A stretch of DNA of 64,000 bases from Muscardinus avellanarius (lineage: Eukaryota; Chordata; Mammalia; Rodentia; Gliridae), in assembly GCA_963383645.1 (NCBI GenBank), contig OY726569.1:27358554-27422553 (forward strand), written 5' to 3'. The first letter of the stretch is position 1, and the number at the start of each line of letters is the position of its first letter. Both the position numbers and the translations under genes were made by a program. Of the stretch, positions 30,797-42,309 are shown one piece after another. Below the pieces are notes generated by a model. It ran no database searches and had not been told where the DNA came from. It saw only the letters and a list, made by a program, of their open reading frames with translations.

Positions 30797-31312
30797 AAGA
30801 AAAAACACAAAAGGGGAGAGATAAAATAACAAAAAATAAAAGTTGCGCACTGTAAAACTCCATAGCAAATATATTCAACAGTCAATAATTGAAAGCTTTC
30901 TCCCAATCAGAACAAGACAAGGATACTGTTTTCATCATGTCTTTGTAACATATTGACATATTTTAAGTCCTATCCAGAGGGAAAAAATAAAGATAAAAGG
31001 CATATTAATTGGAAATAAAGAAGTAAAATTATCTCTGCCACAGATGACATGATTTTGTATATAGAAAATAAGAAAGTCAGAGATTTGCATAATGCAAATT
31101 ACAAAATGTTCGAAGAAAGTTTAGAATATAAAAAATTAAAAATAAAATATAGTCACTGACTGGATTGCTTAAGGTTCTTAATATATCAATACATGTATCA
31201 ACTTATTCAGTGCAATCCCTAACACAATCCTAGATTAAGTTTGGCAAAAATTTAAAACTCCATCTTAAAGTTAATATGAAATTTCAAAGGTCCAGAATAC
31301 CAAAACAATATT
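30795..31312 (+). mobile_element. Ancient L1 ORF2 (reverse transcriptase region, plus)
   Basis: Decayed sense text with AGAACAAGACAAGGATACTG and ACAGATGACATGATTTTGTA, the latter covering the catalytic FADD codons in ORF2. Continuation of the L1 that hosts the composite element. Ends at a G12 run (31313-31324). Confidence 0.72.
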
Positions 31313-31419
31313 GGGGGGGGGGGGAGAAGAAGTTTGAAGTCTGAAACATGACACACTGGAACATGGCTCACAAAACAGAAACCAAAAACTTCTTTCAGCA
31401 CTGGGGACCCCTGGAGGTC

Positions 31420-31850
31420 CTGAACAGACTTGTAGCCTCAGGTGTGTGATATAGAATGTACCCTGAAGAGCTCCTGTATTAATGTTTAGAGTTGCTATAA
31501 TTAAGTCATGAAGGTTGTAATCTCATCAGAGGATAAATATACTGTAATGGATTTACTGGGTGGTAACTTAGGTAGATGGCTGGAGGTGGGATCCTGGGGA
31601 TGTGGCCTTAGGGATTGTACATGGAAGCCCTGATCTCCTTGCTTTCTGGCATCCAGCCTCCATGCTGTGAGAGCAGAGACCATGCTCTACCTCTCTTTGC
31701 TTCTTGACACCATGCCCTAAGTTCTGAAGACCCAGCCTGACATGGAATGGAGACTAAAATCTACAAAAACTGTGAACAACTAGACCTACATTCCTCTAAG
31801 TGTGTGGTCAGTTGATTTGGATTACAGACATGAGATTGCTAACTGAGACA
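31420..31850 (+). mobile_element. MaLR-like LTR (plus), copy 1
   Basis: Matches 42310-42665 in order: 'AAGGTTGTAATCTCATCAGAGG', 'GGATCCTGGGGATGTGGCCTT', 'CAGCCTCCATGCTGTGAGAG' and 'CAGCCTGACATGG'. The layout resembles ERVL-MaLR LTRs of mammals. Confidence 0.6.
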
Positions 31851-32115
31851 GACACTGGCACTAGAGGAATGGGGTCACTGTTGTCTCTAAGTCTAACCAT
31901 GTGAACTGTCAATCTCTGAAATTAGTTTGTGAGAGGAAGTTGAAGTCTAGAATATGCACAGAAAGGAAGATGGCAGAGGCCATACTAAGGAGGTTTCAGA
32001 GGGTAACGAGGACTCCACAGGAAAATAGAGTAGACATCACATGTGATACATTCTGGCAAATAATTTATTGGCAATTTGCCTGTGTCCTGTTATGGTTGTG
32101 GTGGCACTGTGGGCT
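31851..32115. other. Probable LTR-element internal sequence
   Basis: Follows the MaLR-like LTR and has an 81-codon frame (31901-32146) without recognisable motifs. I treat it as decayed retroelement sequence. Confidence 0.35.
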
Positions 32116-32452
32116 CATTTTCCTCTATTCAACTATGATTTGTTGAATAGTGAAATTAAAACTAAGAGACAGCTTGGTACAGCTTTAACATGTCTTTATT
32201 ACAAAATCAGTAGGAAATAAAAAGGGAAGAGGAGAAAAAGGAGTGTGCAGACATGCTGAAGAGCCCAAGAATGAAATGCTGTTCCTGCATGCTAGAGATC
32301 CCTAAAATAGAACTCTGACCTTATCTTCATCCTTGGCCTTTAAATATATTTTGCATTAGTATGTTCTTATCAGCGTTCCCAAGGCAATGGGCTAGTAACT
32401 TATTTCTTAGCCAGGTGGCACCTCTTTGTCTTCAGAGAGTGCACTTAAGAGG
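32116..32452 (-). repeat. Unidentified LTR-like repeat, copy 2 of 2
   Basis: Same order as 14737-15060: CTATTCAAC...GTTGAATAG hairpin, AGCTTGGTACAGCTTTAACA, TCTTTATTACAAAATC, CCTTTAAATA, CAATGGGCTAGTAAC. It ends directly before an L1 5' end at 32459. Confidence 0.62.
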
Positions 32453-32458
32453 GAGACA

Positions 32459-34590
32459 GGACTTCCAGGAAGATGGTGACCAAGAAAAGCAGCATTTACG
32501 AGTCCTGCTGACACTCAATCTCCATTGCCTCAAAAATAATGCTTTACATAGCCAGAAAACACTATCAGAAGAGGAATAAAAATTATAAATACAAGAGACA
32601 GAGAAAAAAAAAGACTAGAACAACCAGAGAGCAGAAAAGAAACTTGCCTGCCCTGTGGTGGCAGGCACCACACAAATGCCATCGTGCCTCATAGCACCAG
32701 GAAAACAAAGAACTGAAGTGAGCAGCTGCAATTCAATTGATTGTAATTCATCAGTTCTTCCTGTGCAAAGACAGGCTAAAATTTCCAGTGGCCAAGCCCA
32801 TCATGCCCTCCAGGGATTTAGAGGAGAGCTCAAAACCAGAAAAGAAATACCACAGCCTTGTGGTTGAGGGTGCTGTGGCAGCGACATCTTGCTAGCGGTG
32901 GCGAAGTTCACCATGCCTGTCAGAGATCCATACCAGCAAGCACCAAAATTGTTAGTAAAACTGCGGCTCTTGCAGGAGAAATCCCAGGGCTGCACCCCAA
33001 AGGACTCATGCAGCTTTGATAAACTCCCTGGGTCTGAGATCTTGCAGTTCAACCCAGTGAAGTAGTAGTGGTGGCAGAATTTACCATTCCCTAGTCACAG
33101 CTCCCTGTGAGAAAACGTCCAGCTGGGAGCCCCCAAGGTCTCGCGCAGCCACAACTAACTCCCTGGGTCTAAGACTTTGTGATACAACCCAGTAAAGGAG
33201 TAGTGGCGGCCGAGATTACCACACCCTCCAGATATCCAGAGCACCAAAAGTGAAGTTGTGGTGAGCTGAAGAAGAACCCAGAGAAGGTGGAAGTGGGTTC
33301 TGCTGTTGTTCACATCAGAAGCTCAGACAGACTCAGTCTCTGATCAGTGGAAAGTGTGGGGGGAGTCCTACGCTTAACACTAAACCCAATGAGTAGGATC
33401 TCCAGGAACACCACAGACCTTCCAATTGTGGTGAATAGAGAGAAGTCAGACTAGCCCAACCCTAGCTGTGGAGAACAGGGTTTCCTACATCAAGTTTGGT
33501 CTCAGAGGCATACACTACCAACAGAGTAAGGGAGAGACCTAGATTCAAAGTCTGTGGAAAGTGACCTTCACTCAATATTAAATCCAGCTCCATTGATACC
33601 GACCATCTGCATAGACAGAAGACTCAGAGAACCAAACTCACAGAGGGAAAAGTACAGGTGGCACCCGATGTCTACACAGAGAGAGACTATTGAGGATATA
33701 GCCACTGAATAGTCATTAATTTGTAGAATCACATTAATTCATTGTTAGGATTGTTTTGTTTTTTGTTTTTTTTTGTGTGTGTGTGACAGTATATGCCTGG
33801 CTGTCTTTTTGTTTTGCTTTGCTTTTGTTTGGATTTTTTTTTTGTGTTTTTTTTTTTTTTTTTAGTTTTTAGTTTTGTTTGTTTCTTCCATGTACATACC
33901 TACACTCTCCTCTCTATCCCTTTTCCATCTTTTTTCTTCTATCTCTCTCTTGTCTTGTATTAAATCCATTTCATATCACTATACCAGAAACTCTACATTG
34001 GTTACCAGAATACTACCACATTTTTACTATCTCTAATCTCTAATATATATTACCTTACCAAACTCATATTCTCATACTATTCAACCCTATCTGAGACCTT
34101 ACTCTATTCTTCCATTTACTCCTTCTCTTCCTCCTTCCTTACTCAAACTTCACTGTTGAGTATAATACAACTTTTCCTTGGATATACCAGCTGACACCTA
34201 GAGACTGAGATAAATTTATCAAAAGCACCTGGTAAAAACTTTTGAAATCATGGGAAGGAGGAACAACAACAGAACAATGAGCTCTCACAACCCCACAATA
34301 ACAGAACCTGATAACACAGAAATACAGAGATCCCCAGAAGATCAAATCAGGAATGTAACAGTAGAAATAATAAAGGTTTTCAAAAGGAATTTAGAGGGAG
34401 ACTGAAAGAAATAAAGGATGCAACAATGAAGCAAAAGCATCTATTCAAACTATAAACAATCAATTAGACCACATGGAGAATAAAATCTCGCTTCTAGAAA
34501 ATGATCACTCCAAAAATGAATGCATAGTTTATAACTTAGAAAAAACAATTCAACAGCAGGAATTGGACATTGAAGAAATATGGGTCCAGT
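32459..34590 (+). mobile_element. 5' half of an L1 (plus)
   Basis: Starts with the L1 5' end GGACTTCCAGGAAGATGGTG, followed by a 5' UTR (to about 34250) and the N-terminal third of a decayed ORF1 (ATCATGGGAAGGAGGAACAA at 34248 to about 34585). The 5' UTR ends with a T/GT-rich tract (33765-33865). It stops abruptly at 34590, where a minus-strand L1 begins. Confidence 0.75.
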
Positions 34591-37500
34591 TTACTGGTGT
34601 ATAATCTTTCAAAATAGTTTCTGATAATCCTTTGAACTTCCTCACTGTCTGTGGTGATGTCTCCTTTTTCATTTCTGATTTTAATAATTTGAGTTGATTC
34701 TCTTTCTTAGGTTGGCCAGGAGTTTGTCAATCTTAGTAATATTCTCAAAGAACCAGGTTTTTTTTTTGTTGATTCTTTGAATAGTTTTTTTATTCTCTAT
34801 TTATTTCTTCTCTGATTGTAATAATTTCCTGCCTTCTCCTGGCTTTGGGATTAGATTGTTGTCGTTTTCCTAGGTTCTTGAGATGTGTCTTTATGTTGTT
34901 TAATTGGTGACTCTCTTTTTCTTATGTGTTACTCAATGCTATAAACTTTCCTCTTAACACCACTTTCAAAGTGTCCCATAAATTTTGGTAAGTTGTGCCC
35001 TATTTTCACTTAATGCCAGGAATTTCTTTATTCTTCTTATTTCTGTTCTTACCTTCTCATCATTCAGTAGTGTATCATTCACTCTTCATGTATTTAAGTA
35101 GTTTCCTTTGGTCTTCCTGTTGTTGATTTCTACTTTCATTCCATTGTGGTGTGAAGAGATGCAGGGAATTATATCTTTTGAATTTATTGGTGCTTGTTTT
35201 GTGGCCGATGATGTGATCTATTTTGGAGAAGGTTCCATGGGCTGCTGAGAAGAATGTGTATTCTGCTGTTTATGGTTGTAATATTCCTTATATGTCTATT
35301 AGGTCCATTTGGTTTATAGTTTTCTTTAGTTCGGAAGAGTCTTTACTCATCCTTTGCCTTGAAAATCGATCTAGTGGCATGAGAGGTGTGCTGAAGTTTC
35401 CCAATATGATTTTATTTGGGTCTATTTGAGATCTGATGTCCTGAAGGGTTTGTTTTCCAAAGGTGGGTGTACCTCCAGTTGGGGTATAAACATTTAGTAT
35501 CATTGTATCTTCTTGGTGGATTGTTCTTTTTAATAAAAAGAAGTGCCCTGCTTTGTCTCATCTGTAGCTTAAAGTCTGTTTTTTTGAATACCAGCATTGC
35601 TACCCCTGCCTGCTTTTGGTCTCCATTAGCATGATATATCTTTTTCCATCCTTTCACTTTCAGTCTATGAATGTCTCTGGCTGTAAGGTTTCTTACAAAC
35701 AGCATATTTTGGATTATGTTTTTTAATCCACATTGTCAGTCTATATCTTTAATTGGTGAGTTAAGTCCTTTGACATTCAGGGTTATTATTGAAACATGAT
35801 TTGTTTTCTGTCATTCTGTGCTCTATCTTCTGCTTGGCATAATGTTATTTATTCTTTACTTAGTTGCCCCACTGATCAACTTCATCTCTTGTCTGGTTCT
35901 GAAATTTGTTTCTTTTTTCTTCTTTATTGTTTATTTCTATAAGTATTTTCTCTAGTATTGGCTTTGAATTCATAAATTTTCTGAGATTTTGCTTATCTTG
36001 AAACACTTTTGTTCCTCCATCAATTTTGAATAATAATCTTGCTGGACAAAGCAGTTTTAGTTGGAAGTTGTTTTCTTCCAGGGTCTGGATTACATCATAC
36101 CAGTCTCTTCTGGCATTCATGACTTAGGTTGTAAAGTTTGGGGTGTTTTGCCCCTATATATCACCCATTTTATTATTTTGCCCCTATATGTCACCTGTTC
36201 TTTTGGTCTTACTGCTTTTAAGATTCTTTCCTTGGCCTCTATGTTGGTCATTTTGATTATTACATGATGTGGGGAGGTCCTTCGTTGATCTTGTTTTGTA
36301 TATCTCCTTAACGTCTAAGTCCAAGTCTCTTTCCATGTTTGAAAAATTCTCTGAAATTATTTTCCTGAAGAGATTGTGAATATCCTTGGTCTGTACCTCT
36401 ATCCCTTCTTCAATGCCTTTTAATCGTAAATTAGGACATTTCATGTTGTCAAATAGTTGTTGGATGTTTAGGTTTTGTTTTTGTAATGACTTCTGTATGC
36501 TGTTGACTGTGCTTTCAGTTTTTTTTTTTTTTTTTGGTGGTACTGGGGTTCCTGGAAGCCCTTCTACCTCTGGGCTACACTCCCAGACCTATTTTTTACA
36601 TTTTCATTTTGGAAACAGGGTCTCCTAAACCAGCGCGCGCATATGGCTTCGAACCTGCGCGATCCTCCTGTCTCTGCCTCCCAAGCGCGGGGATTACAAG
36701 CGTGTGCCACCACGCCCAGCTGTGCTTTCAGTTTTGAATGAACTCTCTTCTAACAGTGATATTCTATTTTCCATTTCATCAGAATTTCTTTCTATTGCTG
36801 TCTTCATTTCATTTATTGACTCATTTCATTCCAGACCACTTTCTGATTCTTAGTGTCTCCATTTCCTCTTTCATTTTTTGTACACTTCCTTTGAGGCTTT
36901 TCATCATATTGAAGATCAGGATTCGGAATTTTCCTTGCACTTCTTGTAGGTCCGTATTAATGATTTCCTTTCTTTCTTCACTCTTAATTCTCTTATTTCC
37001 AGTGTTCTCAGGCTTGTTTTTCTGATGTCTTCGCATCTTCTCTTTTGTGGGTATTCTGTCTGATCCAATCATAGTAGTAGAAATTTAGAGGTATCTGCAG
37101 GTAAGCAGTGTTTTTTATTCAATGCTGAGGGTTGGGTAAGGGGGGGAGAAGCTGGAGTGATGGGTACAGGAGTCGGGTAAAGTAGAGCATATGATTAGAT
37201 TGAGTAAGAATTTAAGTATAATAAGATAGTATCTGGTTGATAGTGAGAGGTTAGATCGTAGGACTCTTGTAGTTAGTATTTACAAATGGAGATATGAAAT
37301 AACTTGAATTTAAAACAAGTAGATACAGTAAGGGAAAAAAAGAAAATTTTTGAGAGAAGAGAGTAGATAGGCTAGAGTGAGGAAGTTTGTCAAAGGAATG
37401 GGGGGAATGAGCAAACAAACATGAAGAAAGAAACAAGTTACAAAAACTAATAATTATAAATCAAAGAAAAAAAATGAAAAGAAAAAAAAAGGACAAAAAT

Positions 37501-37980
37501 TTAAAAACTAGTGATAGTGTGAAAGAAAAACAAAACAAAACAAAACAAACAAACAAAAAATATCACTCCTACTAATTTACATATATAGGGCCAGGCCCAG
37601 ATGATATCTGTATGTCTGTTCACTATGGTAGATTTTAGAGTATATTCCAATGTATCTCATTTGTTCTGTAAACTATTGTGAGATTTTGAACCCACTGTAT
37701 GAGTATTTGCGATCCTCTATCTCCTCCGATAGCTTTCTGTTTAGGTGTCAGGGCATTGCGCCAGCAGAGGGTATCCAGTGTAGTCTGGAACGACCCCTTG
37801 TGACCCTGTGCAGGTACTCTGCCTTGAGCATGTTGCCTGTTTCTGGAGGTTCTAACTGGACTACATCCAGGATGGGCAGCATAGCTTTAGCCCACCATGA
37901 TCCCGTTGCGACTCTGGGCAGTCCTCTTCCAAGTACCGAGTAACTCAAGCAGATATCTGGCTGTCCTACTGCTGAGTCTC
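34591..37980 (-). mobile_element. L1 of a different, older subfamily (minus): ORF2 5' part, ORF1, 5' UTR
   Basis: Antisense ORF2 endonuclease region (about 34600-35850), ORF1 in pieces (36444-36184 and 36120-35860 give RRM/C-terminal fragments; 37072-36821 the N-terminal part) and a 5' UTR-like tract to roughly 37980. The ORF1 sequence differs clearly from the 309-aa ORF1 at 23 kb, so it is another subfamily. A SINE sits inside ORF1. No 3' end is present. Confidence 0.72.
36534..36722 (-). mobile_element. B1-ID SINE subfamily 'B' inside L1 ORF1 (minus)
   Basis: T17 run, GGTGGTACTGGGGTTCCTGG, 'TCTCCTAAACCAGCGCGCGC' middle and reversed B1 ending CCACGCCCAGC. The L1 text CTGTGCTTTCAGTTTT occurs on both sides (36506-36521 and 36720-36735), which gives a ~14-16-bp TSD. 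Confidence 0.88.
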
Positions 37981-37983
37981 TGG

Positions 37984-38050
37984 AGGGCAGAGTTCATAGG
38001 TTGAATGGCCCTGGGTTCAATCCCTAGTTCTACAAAAAATAAAAAATAAA
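37984..38050 (+). mobile_element. ID-like 3' part of a SINE (plus)
   Basis: GGGCAGAGTTCATAGGTTGA...CCCTGGGTTCAATCCCTAG and an A-rich tail; the B1 part is missing. Confidence 0.65.
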
Positions 38051-38669
38051 TTATGGGTGAGAATGAGGAAACAGTGGCCATGATGAAGATGGACCTATTG
38101 CAGTCATGATGAGATGAAGGCAAGTCCAGTGGCTATGATTTAAAAAGGCCCAGGAGCAGTAATTAAAGACGGCTTGGCTACATTTCTTACTGGAGGTCAA
38201 TCTCAGTTCTCATATAATGCTGGCTTTGTAGGAAAAGAGGAATCGTGGCATTGTCTCTAGATTTCAAAGAAAGGTCTGATAAGCCAAGCAACATGTGGCA
38301 GGGCCAGAACCCCTGCAAGCATGCCCAAATTGGGCAATTTGGAAAGCTGTAAGGGTGAGGCCAAGGTTTCCAGAAAAAAAAAACACAAGATTTAGAAATG
38401 CCAGAAATGTGGAATGACACAAGGAAAGATTGCAATCTGTGAGCCATGGAGCCAGGCTCAAAGAGCAACTATACTGTCCATTGTGATCAACCAGACCACA
38501 GGGGTAGAACTTCCAAGGCCCATGGAGATTGGCTCTCACAGAATTAAGTGCTTGCACTGTAGATTTGGATTCTGTTTCAGTCCCATTCCTTCTTCCTATG
38601 GTTCTACTCCTTCCTTTTGAAACACAGATGTCTATTCTGTGCCATTGTATATTGGATGTGTAACTTGCC
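38051..38669. other. Unidentified old repeat-like sequence
   Basis: No coding frame of interest. The text at 38370-38660 (ATTTAGAAATGCCAGAAATG, then TAGAACTTCCAAGG) looks like an ancient dispersed mammalian repeat that I cannot name. Confidence 0.4.
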
Positions 38670-38671
38670 AT

Positions 38672-38702
<31 letters not shown>

Positions 38703-38706
38703 TTTT
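38670..38706. repeat. (TTTA)n microsatellite at a SINE 3' end
   Basis: About nine TTTA units next to the minus-strand SINE at 38707; an expanded AAAT tail. Confidence 0.93.
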
Positions 38707-38797
38707 GCGTGGTACTGATGTGGAACCCAGGGGTGTTTCTATTTCTGGGCTATACTCCCAGACCTATTTTATACTTTATTTGTTTATTTTGAAACAA
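38707..38797 (-). mobile_element. B1-ID SINE (minus), 5'-truncated to the ID part
   Basis: CGTGGTACTGATGTGGAACC, reversed ID part and the 'TTTTGAAACAA' linker, then unrelated sequence. Confidence 0.7.
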
Positions 38798-39111
38798 ATG
38801 TAACAGCATTTGTTAGTTATAAAACGCATGAAATTTCAGGAAACAATTCTAGGGAATGGTGTTTTTTAAATGATTTAAACATACATAACACAAAACACAA
38901 ATGCTCATCATGAAAGATATTATGTTAAGATGTAGGTTCTAATAAATGTTTTACCTTTATGTACTCTGTCTTCTATTAAGTATTTCTCTGCCTATAAAAT
39001 AAAGGTATGTATTTATACTCTGAGAAGGCAGGAGACAAAGAAGCCATGAAATTTTAACAAGTACAACAAGAAAGGATTAGCAACTGGGAGTGATCACACA
39101 CTAACTGATTA
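38798..39111. other. No gene or clear repeat recognised
   Basis: A/T-rich sequence without a supported ORF. Confidence 0.4.
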
Positions 39112-39181
39112 GAGAGAGATAGAGATAGAGATAGAGAGAGATAGAAAGAGAGAGGGAGAGAAAGAGAGAGAGAGAGAGAGA
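39112..39181. repeat. (GA)n / (GATA)n microsatellite
   Basis: Mixed AGAGAGATAGAGATAG units that merge into a pure GA run at 39163-39181. Confidence 0.93.
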
Positions 39182-39575
39182 TTGAGTGCCTAGTAATGTA
39201 CTGGAAGATGCTCAATTAACCAAATCCCAAGAGGTCCATCTGTGAAGTTTATCCCATGTCTCAGTAAAGAAAATGTCTAGCTGATCTTACTTATAATCAA
39301 ATGGGTAGAGGAAGAATGCACTAAATGGTAAACTGAAAAACACTCTCCAGATCCAGGATTTGAGGAACATGGACCAGAGATAGCATCATTACACTGTAGA
39401 TAAAGCAAAGACCCACTGCTGGAGTTTGAGTATGATCTGAGTGTATTCCACAAAGGTTGATGTGCTGGAGACCTGGTTCCCAGGTAGCTATGGTGAAACT
39501 GAAAGGTCATAGAATGTGATGGGGATTGAGCCTGTACTGATTGCCAATTGGGCAGTATTAATTGCTAATAAGAAC
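39182..39575 (+). mobile_element. Probable MaLR-like LTR 5' part (about 39415-39560)
   Basis: The stretch GAGTATGATCTGAGTGTATT...GTTGATGTGCTGGAGACCTG...GAATGTGATGGGG has the order typical of the start of ERVL-MaLR LTRs. 39182-39414 is unassigned. Confidence 0.45.
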
Positions 39576-39961
39576 AAGCTTCCATACTTGGGACTGAATC
39601 TAGCATTCTACCTCTAAGATATACTCCCAATCCTAAATTTTATTTTATTTTTGCAGTACTGGGGACAGAACCCAGGGGCATTATACTTCCAAGCTACACC
39701 CCCAGTCCTTTATTTTATTCTTTATTTTGAAACAGGGTCTCACTGAGTTGCAAAGGGCCTCACTAAATACCTGAGGCTGTCTGTGAACCACAGTCCTCCT
39801 GTCTTACAAGCATGTGCCACACATACAGCTTTTATTCTTTATTTTGAAACAGGGTCTTACCAAGTTGTGGAGGGCCTAACTGAGGCTGGCCATGGACCTG
39901 CCATCCTCCTGTTTCAGCCTCCCAAGTACTGAGATTATAAGTGTGATCCACCATGCCTGGT
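39576..39961 (-). mobile_element. Nested pair of B1-ID SINEs (minus)
   Basis: The outer copy is split into a reversed ID part (39576-39635) and a linker plus reversed B1 (39831-39961). A second, complete copy with GCAGTACTGGGGACAGAACC lies between (39650-39830). The linker text 'TTTATTCTTTATTTTGAAACAGGGTCT' occurs in both. Confidence 0.78.
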
Positions 39962-40365
39962 TCTTTTTTGTTTGTTTCTAAGCTGTCAGCCAAGAGCTCT
40001 GGCCAAGTGTTGACCTTGGTCAGCTAAAAGTTGGCTGTTAGGCTGGCTAAACACTGAGTGCTAAATTTACAGACACCTGCACTTAGAAAAGAATTATGCA
40101 GACTTTCACAAAAGCTTGGACTAAAGTTAAAAGATGAAAAAGCAAGCTGCATTAATGCAATATTAACTATTAATAACAAAATAATTACAACCCTAAAATC
40201 TCCATTCTTTAAAAGGCTATATTCCTGTGTCTTTCTTTATTATAACAAGCTTTTAACTTCTAGCAGATAAGAGATTAAGGGATTCTTAGCACTTACTAAG
40301 GACACAGAATACAAATTCAGTACATAGACCACTTGGACCAAGTTTCATATGACAAAGAATTCATA
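39962..40365. other. Unassigned, LTR-like composition
   Basis: Includes a 70-codon frame (40058-40270) with no recognisable motif. I see no gene. Confidence 0.35.
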
Positions 40366-40366
40366 T

Positions 40367-40429
<63 letters not shown>
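40366..40429. repeat. (CT)n microsatellite
   Basis: About 30 CT units. Confidence 0.95.
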
Positions 40430-40432
<3 letters not shown>

Positions 40433-40821
40433 TCTTGGGTTTTGAGATTTTTCTCTTTAGTTTATTTCCTTACTGTTTTATGAGAATTTATATAGAGACT
40501 TCAGACCAGTGCACGTGTCATTAAAGCTTTTAGAGCATTCAATTCAAAACAGATTATAACAGTTAGCTGTTTTGTCAGCATCCTCATTTTCTGTAAAAGC
40601 ATCATCATTTTTTACCTGTGTAGGTGAAAAAACTGAGGAATGCACATAAAATGTTTTACTTAAAATCACAACCTGAAAAATATTAAACCCTATTCAAACA
40701 AATTAACACTTACTGTGTGCTTACTGTGTTCACTAGGTTCTTATATGTATTAACTCATTTAATTACTACATGAACCCATCTGAAATATTTACTGTTATCA
40801 CACATGAAAAAAAGCCCCAGA
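40430..40821. other. No gene or clear repeat recognised
   Basis: A/T-rich unique-looking sequence. Confidence 0.4.
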
Positions 40822-41027
40822 AGCTGGGCATGGTGGCCACCTTGTAATCCCAGCATTTGGGAGGCTAAGACCGGAGGACCGTGGTTTATAGATAGCCTCA
40901 GATACTTAGTGAGACCCTTTGAAACTCAGTGAGACCTGGTTTCAGAATAAAGAAAAAAAATACGCCAGGGGGTGTAGCTTGAAGGTCAAATGCCCCTGGG
41001 TTCCATCTCCAAAACTGAAAAAAAAAA
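40822..41027 (+). mobile_element. B1-ID SINE subfamily 'A' (plus)
   Basis: AGCTGGGCATGGTGGCCACC, 'TAGTGAGACCCTTTGAAACTC', GGGGGTGTAGCTTGAAGG and GGGTTCCATCTCC with a 14-bp A tail. Confidence 0.85.
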
Positions 41028-41134
41028 AAAACTCAGATGCTAATAATTTACCTACGATCGCAAAGCACAAAGTGGAACAACTGGACACACATCCACACAG
41101 CCTGATTGCTTATGTTCCTCAGAATTTATGCATA

Positions 41135-41520
41135 TTTACATATCTGTATTATCTTCGTCTGTTGGGGCTGCTCTAACAGAATACCTTACACTAGATGGCA
41201 TAAGGACAACAGAGATTTATTTTCCCATACTTTTGGAGGCTGGAAGTCTGAAGACAAGACACTGATGGATGTGCTGTATGGGGAAGACCCACTTTCTGGC
41301 TCACAGATGGCCATCTTCTAACTCATCATACGGAGGAAGGGCTGAGGGGCCTATGTGGAGTCTCTTTTACAGGGTATTAAGTCCATTCGTGAGAACTGGC
41401 CCTCATGATTTAATACCACCCCAGGGGCTCTACCCCATTACCATCAGCCTGGGATTAAGATTTCAACATAATGAATTTTGAGGGAGGACACAAATATGAA
41501 GAGAATTTAATATTCCAACA
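41135..41520 (-). repeat. Dispersed mammalian repeat-like sequence (unnamed)
   Basis: CTGCTCTAACAGAATACCTT...GAGATTTATTTTCCCATACTTTTGGAGGCTGGAAG is text I recognise as belonging to a common old repeat in antisense, but I cannot name the family reliably. Two 70-85-codon frames here have no motifs. Confidence 0.45.
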
Positions 41521-41567
41521 ATGTGATATAATTATGTGTAAATATTATTAACATATAAATATCCAGC

Positions 41568-41688
41568 AACTTAGTGAGGCTCTCCAAAACTTAGTGAGAT
41601 CCTGTTTCCTAATAAAAAAATAAAGTAGGGTGAGGGTGTAGCTCATAGGCAGAATGCCTCTGGGTTCAATCCCTAGTACAAAAAATAG
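41568..41688 (+). mobile_element. B1-ID SINE (plus), 5'-truncated
   Basis: AACTTAGTGAGGCTCTCCAA, 'TCCTGTTTCCTAATAAAAAAAT' linker, GAGGGTGTAGCTCATAGG and GGGTTCAATCCC. Confidence 0.8.
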
Positions 41689-41745
41689 TATAAATTTTAG
41701 TAACAATATGCATGAACATCATGTGATTATATACAATTCTCTTAC

Positions 41746-42282
41746 ATTCATTTTTTTTCAGGTTCTACATTCTTTGGTTCTGACTCGTGAGTCATATCTA
41801 CTTCTCCTTTCATTAATATAGTGACATAATGATAATTCTCCTCCTCAATGAAAGAATTCACCACTGAGGAGAAGCGGACATTTTTCAGGTGAAGAGCTGC
41901 TTCTTCCCACGTTTTCCTTTGCGTACACTCTTTCCAGGTTTCACCATTTTAAAAAAGATGAAACGGGGGTGCAGAGTCTCACTGGTCCATTAGAGTGCAA
42001 GGCAGCTGGTAGGTAGTAAATATCTGTGCTTATCTACAGTGATTGGACATTGTCCAAGGTCAGCCACAAAGCCTTGCTTCTTGAGGTTTAGAAAAATCCA
42101 CTTTCCTTCTCTTGGGCGCAAGGACCAAAGTCAAAGTGACCCCCCCGGAAGCTGAAAACTGCTGGCAGAAAATGATCCTTTCCTCTTCCCCAGGAGGACA
42201 CAGTGAGGATGCCCGCTGCTGGTCATCACTACTTCCACCCCAACTCCAGTCCGCCGCCCTGGGCCTCCCTACTGGCCGCCAT
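41746..42282 (-). pseudogene. NUDT15: NUDT15 (MTH2) pseudogene, exons 1 and 2 with a short intron-like gap
   Basis: NUDT15 is a cytosolic Nudix hydrolase that acts on oxidised and thio-guanine nucleotides. Exon 1-like: ATG at 42282-42280, then text decoding to pieces such as [16 protein letters not shown] and SFQLPGG, down to about 42125. Exon 2-like: 41943-41746, with [20 protein letters not shown] and [20 protein letters not shown] and SEPKNVEP. The Nudix-box region can be seen across the junction. Breaks: a frameshift after about codon 10, a +1 G in the G7 run at 42140-42146 (LPGG codons), and an extra A in the A8 run at the end of exon 2 that brings in a stop. The exon 2 edge is followed by GTAAG (41745-41741), a donor, so this is not a simple processed copy. 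Exon 3 was not found. The match is by recall of the NUDT15 protein. Confidence 0.8.
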
Positions 42283-42309
42283 CGCGCGCTGACCCTATAC
42301 TTTATTTGG

